From assembly GCA_049322335.1 (NCBI GenBank), contig JBMORL010000061.1, positions 1 to 64,000 on the forward strand: a stretch of 64,000 nt of DNA, read 5' to 3'. The notes beneath the pieces are model-generated. The model searched no databases. It was not told the origin of the DNA and saw only the letters and a list, made by a program, of their open reading frames with translations. Both the position numbers and the translations under genes were made by a program. Positions 1 through 8,797 of the stretch are shown here, one piece after another; positions within the stretch are counted from its first letter, which is position 1; each line of letters begins with the position of its first letter. The stretch is from JBMORL01 sp049322335. Its GTDB lineage: Bacteria; Bacteroidota; Bacteroidia; Flavobacteriales_D; UBA2798.

Positions 1-2029
1 TCTTACCATTTCTGATATCGAAATGCGCGTTATGGTCCAGGAAATACTGGAAGAGCTAAAAGAAGAAGACAAGCTGAGGGAAAGCGACCGGGGGCGGTAT
101 GTGTTTAAACCGGGAAAAAGATATTTTGAAGGAACTATTGAAATTACCGCCAGGGGCGCGGGATATTTTATCTGTGAAGACCTGGAAAACGATCTCTACA
201 TTCCCAATAAAAAAGTAAACCGGGCATTCAATGGCGACCGGGTGAAAGTGTTGTTTGTGGATAAAGGAAATAAAGAACCCGAAGGTGAAGTGGTGGAAAT
301 CCTGGAGCGCGCCACCAAACAATTTGTCGGTACCATTCAAATGAACCGAAATTTTGCTTTCCTGGTAAGCGATAACAGCAAAGTGTATGTAGATTTTTAT
401 ATTCCCCAGGAAAAACTCAACGGGGCCAAACACAACCAGAAAGTAATTGTAGAAATGACCGATTGGCCGGGCACCGTTGCCAATCCTTATGCCAAAGTAA
501 TTGAGGTGCTGGGAAACCCGGGCGAGAACGAAACGGAAATGCATGCTATTCTTGCCGAATTTGGCTTACCCTATCATTATCCCCAACAGGTGGATGATGT
601 GGCTAACCGCCTTCCGGTGAAAATTACCGAAGAAGAAATTTCGAAAAGAAGAGACATGCGCGACACCATTACGTTTACCATCGACCCCGTGGACGCAAAA
701 GATTTTGATGATGCGCTTTCCGTAAAACTTTTGCGTGAAGATAACGGTAATCGCATATACGAAATTGGTGTTCATATTGCTGATGTTTCACACTATGTTA
801 AACCCGGATCGGTTATTGACAAAGAGGCGCTTCAGCGTGCTACATCGGTTTACCTCGTAGACCGCGTGGTGCCGATGCTGCCTGAAATTCTTTCCAACAA
901 TATATGCTCCCTTCGCCCTAATGAAGACAAGCTTTGTTTCTCGGTGGTATTTGAAATGGATGAAAACGCAAAAATTTACCGGGAATGGTTTGGCCGAACA
1001 ATCATTCACTCTAACCGGAGATTTACCTACGAAGAGGCCCAAGCCGTTATAGAAACCGGTGACGGGGATTATAAAGAAGAAATTCTGCTGCTGGATAAAA
1101 TGGCGAAGATCATCCGAAACGCAAGAATGAAAAACGGAGCGCTGGGCCTGGAAAGTGTAGAAGTAAAATTTAAACTGGATGAAAAGGGAAAACCCATTGG
1201 GGTATTTACCAAAGTGTCGCGTGATTCCAATAAACTTATTGAGGAATTTATGCTGCTGGCCAATAAAGCAGTGGCCAAAAAAGTGGGAATGCCTGACGGA
1301 AAGAAAAAAATTCTCCCCATGGTATACCGCGTACACGATGAGCCGAAACCGGAAAAATTAAAAGATCTTTCGGAGTTTGTAAAGATGCTGGGATTTAAAC
1401 TGGGTTCATATAATGCCAAATCGCTGCCCGATTCCATTAATAAACTTATGGCGGAAATAAAAGACAAACGTATGGCGGAAGTGATTCAGAACTACACGAT
1501 ACGCTCAATGGCCAAAGCAATATATGATGTAAACAATGTGGGTCACTATGGCCTGGCTTTCGATTATTACACGCATTTCACATCACCCATCAGAAGATAT
1601 CCTGATTTAATTGTTCATCGCATTCTGCAAAACGCTTTGGACAATGCCGGTTCGTTCAGCAAGCGTGAGCTGGAAACCTGGTGCAAACATTCTTCGGCAC
1701 AGGAGAAAAAAGCTGCCGATGCCGAACGTGCATCCATCAAATACAAACAGGTAGAATTTTTAAAAGATGAGATCGGGAATATTTTTGAAGGTGTGGTTTC
1801 GGGTGTTACCGAATGGGGAATTTATGTGGAGCTGAATGAAAACAAGTGTGAGGGAATGATCAGCCTCCGTTCCATCAGCGATGACTATTACTACTTTGAT
1901 GAAAAAACTTTTTCGGTGCGCGGGCAAAACAAAAAACGCGTTTTTCATTTGGGAACACCGGTAAAAATAAAAGTAAAAGCAGCCGATTTAATGAGAAGGC
2001 AGATTGATTTTGAGTTGATGAAGGGGTAG
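1..2029 (+). CDS. rnr: Ribonuclease R, 5' end missing
   Basis: A 3'-5' exoribonuclease of the RNase II/R family that degrades structured RNA in the cytoplasm. The reading frame is open to the left edge (frame 2) and the first ATG is at 23, so the true start lies outside the window. Numbering from that ATG, two OB-fold cold-shock domains lie at about 34-75 and 95-155, the RNB catalytic domain at about 205-540, and a C-terminal S1 domain at about 585-665 (motif EWGIYVEL). The catalytic aspartates are intact in DPVDAKDFDDA: D221, D227, D229 and D230 have the same spacing as D201/D207/D209/D210 of E. coli RNase II. The S1 domain plus two OB folds favour RNase R. There is no obvious terminator after the TAG stop. 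Confidence 0.95.
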   Translation, partial: LTISDIEMRVMVQEILEELKEEDKLRESDRGRYVFKPGKRYFEGTIEITARGAGYFICEDLENDLYIPNKKVNRAFNGDRVKVLFVDKGNKEPEGEVVEILERATKQFVGTIQMNRNFAFLVSDNSKVYVDFYIPQEKLNGAKHNQKVIVEMTDWPGTVANPYAKVIEVLGNPGENETEMHAILAEFGLPYHYPQQVDDVANRLPVKITEEEISKRRDMRDTITFTIDPVDAKDFDDALSVKLLREDNGNRIYEIGVHIADVSHYVKPGSVIDKEALQRATSVYLVDRVVPMLPEILSNNICSLRPNEDKLCFSVVFEMDENAKIYREWFGRTIIHSNRRFTYEEAQAVIETGDGDYKEEILLLDKMAKIIRNARMKNGALGLESVEVKFKLDEKGKPIGVFTKVSRDSNKLIEEFMLLANKAVAKKVGMPDGKKKILPMVYRVHDEPKPEKLKDLSEFVKMLGFKLGSYNAKSLPDSINKLMAEIKDKRMAEVIQNYTIRSMAKAIYDVNNVGHYGLAFDYYTHFTSPIRRYPDLIVHRILQNALDNAGSFSKRELETWCKHSSAQEKKAADAERASIKYKQVEFLKDEIGNIFEGVVSGVTEWGIYVELNENKCEGMISLRSISDDYYYFDEKTFSVRGQNKKRVFHLGTPVKIKVKAADLMRRQIDFELMKG

Positions 2030-2089
2030 TTATTGAATTATTAGGGGGCTGAAGAGAACGATTAAGAAGTTGATTTGATGACTAATTAT

Positions 2090-2097
2090 TATATTTG
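2090..2097 (+). promoter_or_regulatory. Possible TAnnTTTG (-7) box
   Basis: TATATTTG matches the Bacteroidota -7 consensus and lies 83 nt before the ATG at 2181. The only upstream TTTG (2074-2077) is 12 bp away, too short for the usual 19-21 bp spacer, so this is a weak call. Confidence 0.25.
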
Positions 2098-2180
2098 GTA
2101 AACTCAATTGAATTCAGACAATTAAATTGGTGGTATTGTTAATATAAAAGTTGGATTATAAACCCGTTGGGTACAACTAC

Positions 2181-2894
2181 ATGAGAACAGTAATTTTAGC
2201 ATATATTTTAAATCTATTGGTTGGCCCCCACTTATTCGGGCAGACAAACCAACAAGAGATTATCAATTCAACAGACAGAACTGTTCGAATTTATTTTATA
2301 GAATATAATAAAGATTCAACCAAAAATTGTAGCCAGCTTTTGTTATGCAAAAAAACTAATGAAAAACCCTGTAAAGCAACATCACAATCAAATTTGTATT
2401 TCGGCAAAATTAGGTTGGATGTAATTGCTATTGATGAATCTACAAATGATACGGTTTACGTTAAATCATTTAATCAAGAGCAAATAAATGCCGCGCCTTT
2501 CATTATAGACATTCAAAATAGCATTGACGTGTTGCCGCCAGACTTTGTTACGCTTCCGTATCTTGAAATAATTGCAAATGATTTTAAAAAAGTATTCAAA
2601 GTAACCGATCCAATTGACGTGCAATTGAAAGGCCGAAAAAAAATTCAAGGAATTATAAAATCTTTCGATAAGGAAACAATTACTATTGAGAACCCTGATA
2701 AAAAAATAATTGTTATTCAAAGAAAAGAATTAACCGGTATAAAATCGTGCCAACCGGTTTTGGCTATAAATACAAAATTCAGTTTTATACATAATTGCAA
2801 TTACAGCAACCTAAAGAATATTAAGTTTAAAAAAGTTCATCAGGTTTTGATAACAAAACCAAACAAGACCACAATATATGAGTGGCAAGAATAA
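2181..2894 (+). CDS. Secreted protein of unknown function, AT-rich
   Basis: I do not recognise this 237-residue protein. A TTG at 2151 would add ten residues, but the ATG at 2181 starts a good signal peptide (MRTVILAYILNLL, cleavage likely after LFGQ), so I take 2181. The mature protein is rich in Asn, Lys and Ile and has five cysteines. Residues about 150-185 (GRKKIQGIIKSFDKETITIE and following) have the glycine and hydrophobic spacing of a small Sm-like or SH3-like beta barrel, which is only a resemblance. Base composition is clearly more AT-rich than in the flanking rnr and regulator genes, which fits an acquired or fast-evolving gene. It is convergent with the response regulator at 2972. 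Confidence 0.6.
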   Translation: MRTVILAYILNLLVGPHLFGQTNQQEIINSTDRTVRIYFIEYNKDSTKNCSQLLLCKKTNEKPCKATSQSNLYFGKIRLDVIAIDESTNDTVYVKSFNQEQINAAPFIIDIQNSIDVLPPDFVTLPYLEIIANDFKKVFKVTDPIDVQLKGRKKIQGIIKSFDKETITIENPDKKIIVIQRKELTGIKSCQPVLAINTKFSFIHNCNYSNLKNIKFKKVHQVLITKPNKTTIYEWQE

Positions 2895-2971
2895 AATCTA
2901 ATTGCATTTAATAATTTGTTGAGATAAGTTGGGGCTTTCAAATCGTCCTTTGAAGACCTGTTCACAAACCA

Positions 2972-3724
2972 TCACACCAGGTTCAACCGGTTTACAAGAT
3001 CATCTTTATATGATCCACCGATAGGAATGATCTTCTTTTCGTTTTCGAGAACGAGGTTGGGAAGATCGATAGAGGCGATTTTGTCAATTCTCACAATGAA
3101 AGATCGGTGCACGCGGATAAAATCACTTACCGGCATTTTCTTTTCTATGTCTTTCATGGTAGAGTGAATGGTGTATCGGCTGTTGAGTGTGTTGATCACC
3201 ACATAATCTTTCAGCGCCTCGATGTAGTAAATCTCTTTTGTGTTGAGTTTGATGAGACGTGAATTGGATTTTACAAAAATATAGTCTTTTGAGTCTTTAT
3301 TTTCTACAATGGAATAGAGCAGGTCACGTTCTTTTACAATTTCTTTTTCCTTTTTGTGTTTATACAACGCCATTTCGATTGACGTGTGAAGGTCGATTTC
3401 CTTGAACGGTTTAATGATGTATCCGTAAGGTTCGGTTACCTTGGCTTTGGCAAGAGTTCCTTCATCGGCATAAGCGGTGAGGAAAATAACGGGAATAGCT
3501 TCATTTTTTTTAATTTCTGCCGCGGCATCAATACCGGTGATGTTGCCTTTAAGCATAATGTCCATCAAAACAATATCGGGCCTGAGCTCGGTGGCCAGGG
3601 CAATAGCTTTTTCTCCCGTAGAAGCAGTGCCCACTACGTTATATCCGAGTTTGGTAAGGCTTTGTTGTATATCCTTGGCTACAATGCTTTCATCTTCCAC
3701 AACAAGTACAGAGGTCTTTGACAT
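2972..3724 (-). CDS. LytTR-family response regulator
   Basis: A DNA-binding response regulator of the LytR/AlgR type. The receiver domain (1-120) has the acidic pair E10/D11, phosphoacceptor D55 (VLMDIML), T83 and K105 (IIKPF). A LytTR DNA-binding domain fills about 145-245 (FVKSNSRLIKLNTKEIYYIE onward, then FIRVHRSFIV). It is the last gene of a minus-strand unit: the start codon is six bases after the stop of the large histidine kinase at 3731, so it is almost certainly that kinase's output partner. All receiver residues needed for phosphotransfer are present. Target promoters cannot be told from the sequence. Confidence 0.93.
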   Translation of the reverse strand: MSKTSVLVVEDESIVAKDIQQSLTKLGYNVVGTASTGEKAIALATELRPDIVLMDIMLKGNITGIDAAAEIKKNEAIPVIFLTAYADEGTLAKAKVTEPYGYIIKPFKEIDLHTSIEMALYKHKKEKEIVKERDLLYSIVENKDSKDYIFVKSNSRLIKLNTKEIYYIEALKDYVVINTLNSRYTIHSTMKDIEKKMPVSDFIRVHRSFIVRIDKIASIDLPNLVLENEKKIIPIGGSYKDDLVNRLNLV

Positions 3725-3730
3725 AGCAGA

Positions 3731-6700
3731 TCAGTTAAGTTTTTCAAATGTAATTAAATATCCTGTTCCTTTTTTCGATTCCAGTTTCATTTTACCGTCC
3801 AGCTGTTCAACCAGGGTAACCACCAGCTGAAGCCCCAGGGTTTCGGTATTACTATAATCAAACCCGGCAGGCAATCCAACGCCATTATCTTCCACTTTCA
3901 GTGTCACTTTTTTTCCTTTTTCCTTCACTTCAATGTCTATTTTTCCTTTTTTATTCCCCGGAAAAGCGTACTTCAGGGCGTTTGACACCAATTCGTTTAC
4001 AATAAGGCCGCAGGGAATGGCCTGGTCTATATTCAGCTTCACCTCGCTCACCTGGAAGGCTATATCCACCTGGTTTCCAAATAACTGGTATGAATGTACC
4101 AAATTTTTCGACAGGTTGACAATATATTCTGAAAAATTTATGTAGCTGAAGGTTTTGTTCTGATAAAGGCTTTCGTGGATAAAAGACATGGATTTTATCC
4201 TGTTTTGGCTTTCCCTCAGGATTTGCAGTATTTTTTCGTCTTTTACATAGGAAGATTGCAGGTTGAGGATGCTGGAAATTACCTGCAGGTTATTCTTTAC
4301 CCGGTGGTGAACCTCCTTGAGAAGCACCTCCTTTTCCCGAAGGGATTGCTTAATTTCGGCTTCAGCTTCTTTCTTCCCGGTAATTTCATGCGATATACAG
4401 GAAATTTCTTCGATTCTTCCGTTTTCCAGTACAATTGGATTAAGGAAGGATTCAAACCACAGGGTTCCGAAGTGCAGCGTATTAATGGTTCCTTCCAGTT
4501 CCTGTGGTATGCCGAAAAAAGCACTCTCGTATTTTTTTATTGTCGCGGGATAGTGTTCTTCCTCCATAAACCGCCCCAGACTGGTTTTAAAATCAAAACC
4601 GGGTTTCATTTCTATTCCGAAAAACTTTTTTACTGATTCATAAAAATTGCGGTTAAACGAGGTTACTTTCAGTTCCTTATTGAGTGTCCACATCAAAAGG
4701 CTGGAAGAGCTTTCAAAAATAGAACGTATCCGTGCAGCGTTTTCAAATGCTTTTCTTTCTGCTGCTTTTGTCTCGGTGATATTTCTGAAAATACTGCGGG
4801 TGGAGTGGGGTTTTCCGTCAACGTATTTCAGGTTGGTGGTTCCCTCCACAAAAATTTTCTTCCCTTTCTTAGAAACGAACGTAGTGGTGATCTCCACCTG
4901 TTCTTTTCCTCTTCCCAATTCAGAAAACACTTTCATGCAGTGGTCTCTTTCCTCTTTGACAATGATGTCAAAAACATTCATTTTCATTGCGTCTTCCACA
5001 GAATAACCGAGTTCGTTTACCCATGAATTATTTACGTAAATAAAATCGCCTTCAATGCTCACGCTTTGAATAATGTCGGTCGCGTTTTCAAACAGGTCGC
5101 GATACTTTTCTTCGCTTTGCTTTAGCAGCGTTTCTGCTTTTTTTAATTCGGTAATGTCGCGCGAAACACCCATTACACCTATCTGCTCGCCCTTATTGTT
5201 TTTTATAATGGAAGCGGAAAGGAAAGTCGTAAATAGTTTTCCCGATTTACTCCGGTTGGTGATCTCTCCCGAAAAGAATCCTTTTTTATCCAGCGCTTTT
5301 TTCACCGACAGATATTCTCCCGAACTACTATATAATATTTCAGGGTTTTTCCCCATCAGTTCTTCTTCCCTGTAACCAAAAATATCGAGCGCTGCACGGT
5401 TCACTTCATTGATACGATTATCATTATCGGTGGCCATAATCATGTCGAGCGAACTATTGATAATGTTTTGAGTATATTGCTGCATTTCGAGGAGTTTTTC
5501 CTCAGTACGTTTTCTTTCCCTGATTTCCTGTTCCAATAATTTTTTGGTGTGCTCGGCCAGCTCGGCCCGCAGTTTTTCTTTTTCAAGCTGTACTTCTGCA
5601 GAAATATTTTTTATTGTGGTTTGTATGGCTTTTTCCCCTTCATAATTAATCAGCTGTGATTTGGTTTCAATATCCAGGATATTTCCTTCGTTATCCCTTA
5701 TTCTTACCCTTATAAACGGAACATCTCCTCCCTGGTGAAGTTGTTTTCTTCGCTCATATGATTCTTCGAAAAACTCGGGAAGAAGGTAATCATAGATGGG
5801 GTGCTTTTTTCTTTTTTCTGCCGGACTGTTTAGCTTAAGTATTTCGAATGCCGCTCGGTTGGCGTAAATCACGTCTCCGTCTTTATGAATAAAAATTCCG
5901 TATGGCGACTCTTCTACCAGTTGTTCGTAGGCTTTTTTGCTTCGTGTAATTACTTCTTCATTAATTTTCCTGTCGGTAATATTGTATACCGCTGTTACTT
6001 TTACGGTTTGATTGCCAAAGGGAAGAGATTTTGTTTTTGATTCCAGCCAGATTTGGCTGCCGGTTTTCGTTTTAGAAAGGATTTCGGAAGCCCGTCCGGA
6101 TTTTAATCCCTGATTTTTTGTTTCACCGGTAAAAAACACCGACACTTTTTTTCCCAGTATCTCTTTTCTCGATTCGTATCCGTGAATGATGGCAAACTGG
6201 TCGTTGGCATCGATTATTTTTTCTTCATCATGAAAAATAATTCCTTCCAGTGTGGAATCGGCCAGCAGTTTAAATCTTTCTTCACTTTCGCGAACAGCGG
6301 TTTCTGCTTTCATTCGTGCTGTTACATCACGTAATATCACCTGGAAATAGGTTTTATTTTTCAGTTCGAAAACATTGAGAGATAATTCGGTGTCAAAAGG
6401 GGTTCCTTTTTCAGAAAGCCCCCGCCAATAAAACAACTGGGGGCGATCGGGTGAAGTTTCTTCTGTTTTTTTGCTGAACCTGAAAGCCGATGGGTTTCCA
6501 TCGGGCTGGATGCCGGGAGAGAATGCGGTAAGGGGTTTGCCAATGATGTTTTCTTTTACTGTTTCCAGCATCTCGGCTGCTTTTTCATTGCAATCGACAA
6601 TGGTATGCTGATCACGGCTGATGATAAATATTCCGTCATTGGCTACTTCAAACAAGAGCCGGAATTTTTGTTCACTTTCAAGCAGTGCGTCTCCCGTTAG

Positions 6701-8797
6701 TTTAAGCTCGGTAATGTCTACCAGTGTTCCCAGCAGGCATTCGGTTTGAAGGATTTCATCGTATAAAAGAGACACGTTTACCATTACCCAGATAATGCTG
6801 TTGTCTTTTCTTTTTGCTCTTAATTCATAATTGGTCAGCCTGCGGGTGTTCACCAGTTCGTTAACATATTTTTTTCTTTCTTCTTCAGAAAAATATAGAT
6901 CCTGGCTTTTTAAAGCGGTAAGTTCTTCTTTGCGTGAATAACCGAAAACCTTAAGGAATGCTTCGTTGCATTCCAGTATTTTTCCTTCGAGGGTAGTGCG
7001 AAACACCCCGGCCTTATTTCTTTCGAATAACATCCGGTAGTTTTCTTCGGATTTTCTAAGCGCCTGTTCGTAGCTTATCTTTTCGGTTACATCTCTTACT
7101 ACTCCGAAATTTTTATAAATTTTTCCATCCTTATCATACTGGGGAAACATATCTTCTTCCAGCCACACATATGCTGATTTGCCTTTTGACCAAAAACGAT
7201 AGGTAAAACTTTTAGGTCCCTGTTGTCCGCGTTGTGCTTCATATTTTTCCTGTATCGTTTTAAGGTCATCGGGGTGAAAATACCTGCGGATATTCCCTGA
7301 GCGGATTTCTTCGCTGTATTCATCTTTGTTCATTCCCAGGATTTTTTCCACCTGTTCGCCCAGAAAATTAATTTCTCTTTTTCCGTCTATATCAATATCA
7401 ATACTGTATACCAGGTTATCGATATTATTTATTACCATTGAAAGATTGCCTTCTATTCTATGAATCTCCAGCTGTGCTTTTTTCAGGTCAGTGATATCAA
7501 ACGCTGTTCCCTCAATAAAAATTTCTTCCCCTTCATCAATCAGTGACACGTTTTCAAGCGTCCATTTTTCCTCCCCGTTTTTAAGGGTAATTTTACTTTC
7601 ATGGTTGCGAATCTGTTTTTCCCTTTTCAACAGGTCGAGATAGGTATCCTTATCGGTAGAGTCCGAGTAAAGATCATTGATGTTGCGATTGATTATTTCT
7701 TCTTTTTTATGATACCCTAAAATAACCGCAAATGAATCATTACAATCGGTGAGCACGTTATCCATATTGATGGTGAAAAACCCGGCAAGGTTTTTTTCAA
7801 TCATGTTCCGGTATTTTTCTTCCGATTTCCTGAGAATATTTTCGTTTTTGATTTTATTCGTTACATCTGTAGATATTCCTATGTTGGCGATGTGTTTCCC
7901 TTCCCTTACTACGGGATACACTTTTTCTTCTATCCATATGTATTCATTTTCTTTTTTGAAACGATAGGCCCAGCTTACAGGAATTTTTTCGCGGTTAAGT
8001 TTATTGGCCTGTTCCAATATCTGCAAAATATCTTCCGGGTGAACGTTGTTTAATAGCCGGCCGGATTTTACTTCCGTTATATATTCATCTACTGTTAACC
8101 CAAGAACTTTTTCTACCTGGTTGGAAACAAACCTGATGATCCTGTTGCCCTTTTCGTCAATTTGCACATGATAGACGAGGCTATCGATAGAATTTAAAAC
8201 TGTTAATAAACGATCCTGTCCGGCTTCGGTTTCCCTCCTGTTTTCTTTTAGTTTTTTTAGAAGTACATACCGGTTATAATGAATAATAAAAGAAACGATT
8301 CCTACCACCGCAATCAGGGTTACCATATTTTCAAATGCTATTTCAGAATATCCTTTATGGATCATTCCGAAAATCACTAAAAAAAGATTGGAGGCAGAAT
8401 AAAACAACGAGTATTTATAATTCTGAATTCCTATAGAAATAGAAAAAAATACCAGCAGAAATCCGAAAGAGCTTATATAGGAAAACCCGGTGTTATAAAA
8501 TAACCAGAAGGCATAAAGTGTAAAAACAAAACAGGAATAAAAAAAAATTTCCTGTATATTTTTTTTCACCCACTCATTGGTAAAGGATACAATAAGTAAA
8601 ATAAAAAAAATCACAGGAATAGTAAGATCAATAAAAAGCGATCTTTCGTACGGAAAATCAAAGAATACAAACGTGAATAACGGTGAAAAAACAGTTCCTA
8701 TTAATAAATAAATTCTGAAAAGTTTATACAGATGTTCTTCCTGTTCAAATCCGAATCCATTCAGAATTTTATTGTACTTCTTCCTGGTCACGGTCAT
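3731..8797 (-). CDS. Membrane histidine kinase with about ten PAS domains
   Basis: A 1688-residue sensor kinase. Residues about 25-180 contain roughly six hydrophobic helices, forming a membrane input module. About ten PAS/PAC units follow to near residue 1470; most begin with the EEKYRxLFE-type linker, and pairs 1-2 and 3-4 look like a tandem duplication (SIDSLVYHV and NIDNLVYSI). The transmitter is of the HisKA_2 type: H1497-H1498-R in EVHHRVKNNLQ, then a HATPase_c domain with an N box (VNELVSNALKYAF) and G boxes (EDNGVGLPAG, KKGTGYLITF) ending at the C-terminus. ATG overlaps the stop of the MORN gene (ATGA at 8797-8794), and the LytTR regulator follows six bases downstream. The ligand is unknown; so many PAS domains suggest integration of several signals. 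Confidence 0.93.
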   Translation of the reverse strand: MTVTRKKYNKILNGFGFEQEEHLYKLFRIYLLIGTVFSPLFTFVFFDFPYERSLFIDLTIPVIFFILLIVSFTNEWVKKNIQEIFFYSCFVFTLYAFWLFYNTGFSYISSFGFLLVFFSISIGIQNYKYSLFYSASNLFLVIFGMIHKGYSEIAFENMVTLIAVVGIVSFIIHYNRYVLLKKLKENRRETEAGQDRLLTVLNSIDSLVYHVQIDEKGNRIIRFVSNQVEKVLGLTVDEYITEVKSGRLLNNVHPEDILQILEQANKLNREKIPVSWAYRFKKENEYIWIEEKVYPVVREGKHIANIGISTDVTNKIKNENILRKSEEKYRNMIEKNLAGFFTINMDNVLTDCNDSFAVILGYHKKEEIINRNINDLYSDSTDKDTYLDLLKREKQIRNHESKITLKNGEEKWTLENVSLIDEGEEIFIEGTAFDITDLKKAQLEIHRIEGNLSMVINNIDNLVYSIDIDIDGKREINFLGEQVEKILGMNKDEYSEEIRSGNIRRYFHPDDLKTIQEKYEAQRGQQGPKSFTYRFWSKGKSAYVWLEEDMFPQYDKDGKIYKNFGVVRDVTEKISYEQALRKSEENYRMLFERNKAGVFRTTLEGKILECNEAFLKVFGYSRKEELTALKSQDLYFSEEERKKYVNELVNTRRLTNYELRAKRKDNSIIWVMVNVSLLYDEILQTECLLGTLVDITELKLTGDALLESEQKFRLLFEVANDGIFIISRDQHTIVDCNEKAAEMLETVKENIIGKPLTAFSPGIQPDGNPSAFRFSKKTEETSPDRPQLFYWRGLSEKGTPFDTELSLNVFELKNKTYFQVILRDVTARMKAETAVRESEERFKLLADSTLEGIIFHDEEKIIDANDQFAIIHGYESRKEILGKKVSVFFTGETKNQGLKSGRASEILSKTKTGSQIWLESKTKSLPFGNQTVKVTAVYNITDRKINEEVITRSKKAYEQLVEESPYGIFIHKDGDVIYANRAAFEILKLNSPAEKRKKHPIYDYLLPEFFEESYERRKQLHQGGDVPFIRVRIRDNEGNILDIETKSQLINYEGEKAIQTTIKNISAEVQLEKEKLRAELAEHTKKLLEQEIRERKRTEEKLLEMQQYTQNIINSSLDMIMATDNDNRINEVNRAALDIFGYREEELMGKNPEILYSSSGEYLSVKKALDKKGFFSGEITNRSKSGKLFTTFLSASIIKNNKGEQIGVMGVSRDITELKKAETLLKQSEEKYRDLFENATDIIQSVSIEGDFIYVNNSWVNELGYSVEDAMKMNVFDIIVKEERDHCMKVFSELGRGKEQVEITTTFVSKKGKKIFVEGTTNLKYVDGKPHSTRSIFRNITETKAAERKAFENAARIRSIFESSSSLLMWTLNKELKVTSFNRNFYESVKKFFGIEMKPGFDFKTSLGRFMEEEHYPATIKKYESAFFGIPQELEGTINTLHFGTLWFESFLNPIVLENGRIEEISCISHEITGKKEAEAEIKQSLREKEVLLKEVHHRVKNNLQVISSILNLQSSYVKDEKILQILRESQNRIKSMSFIHESLYQNKTFSYINFSEYIVNLSKNLVHSYQLFGNQVDIAFQVSEVKLNIDQAIPCGLIVNELVSNALKYAFPGNKKGKIDIEVKEKGKKVTLKVEDNGVGLPAGFDYSNTETLGLQLVVTLVEQLDGKMKLESKKGTGYLITFEKLN

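Noticed and set aside
56..1948. Several antisense reading frames of 60-180 codons inside rnr, and similar ones inside the kinase, RND and asnS genes
   Set aside because: They mirror the codon pattern of the sense genes, lack starts with translation signals and have no recognisable protein features.
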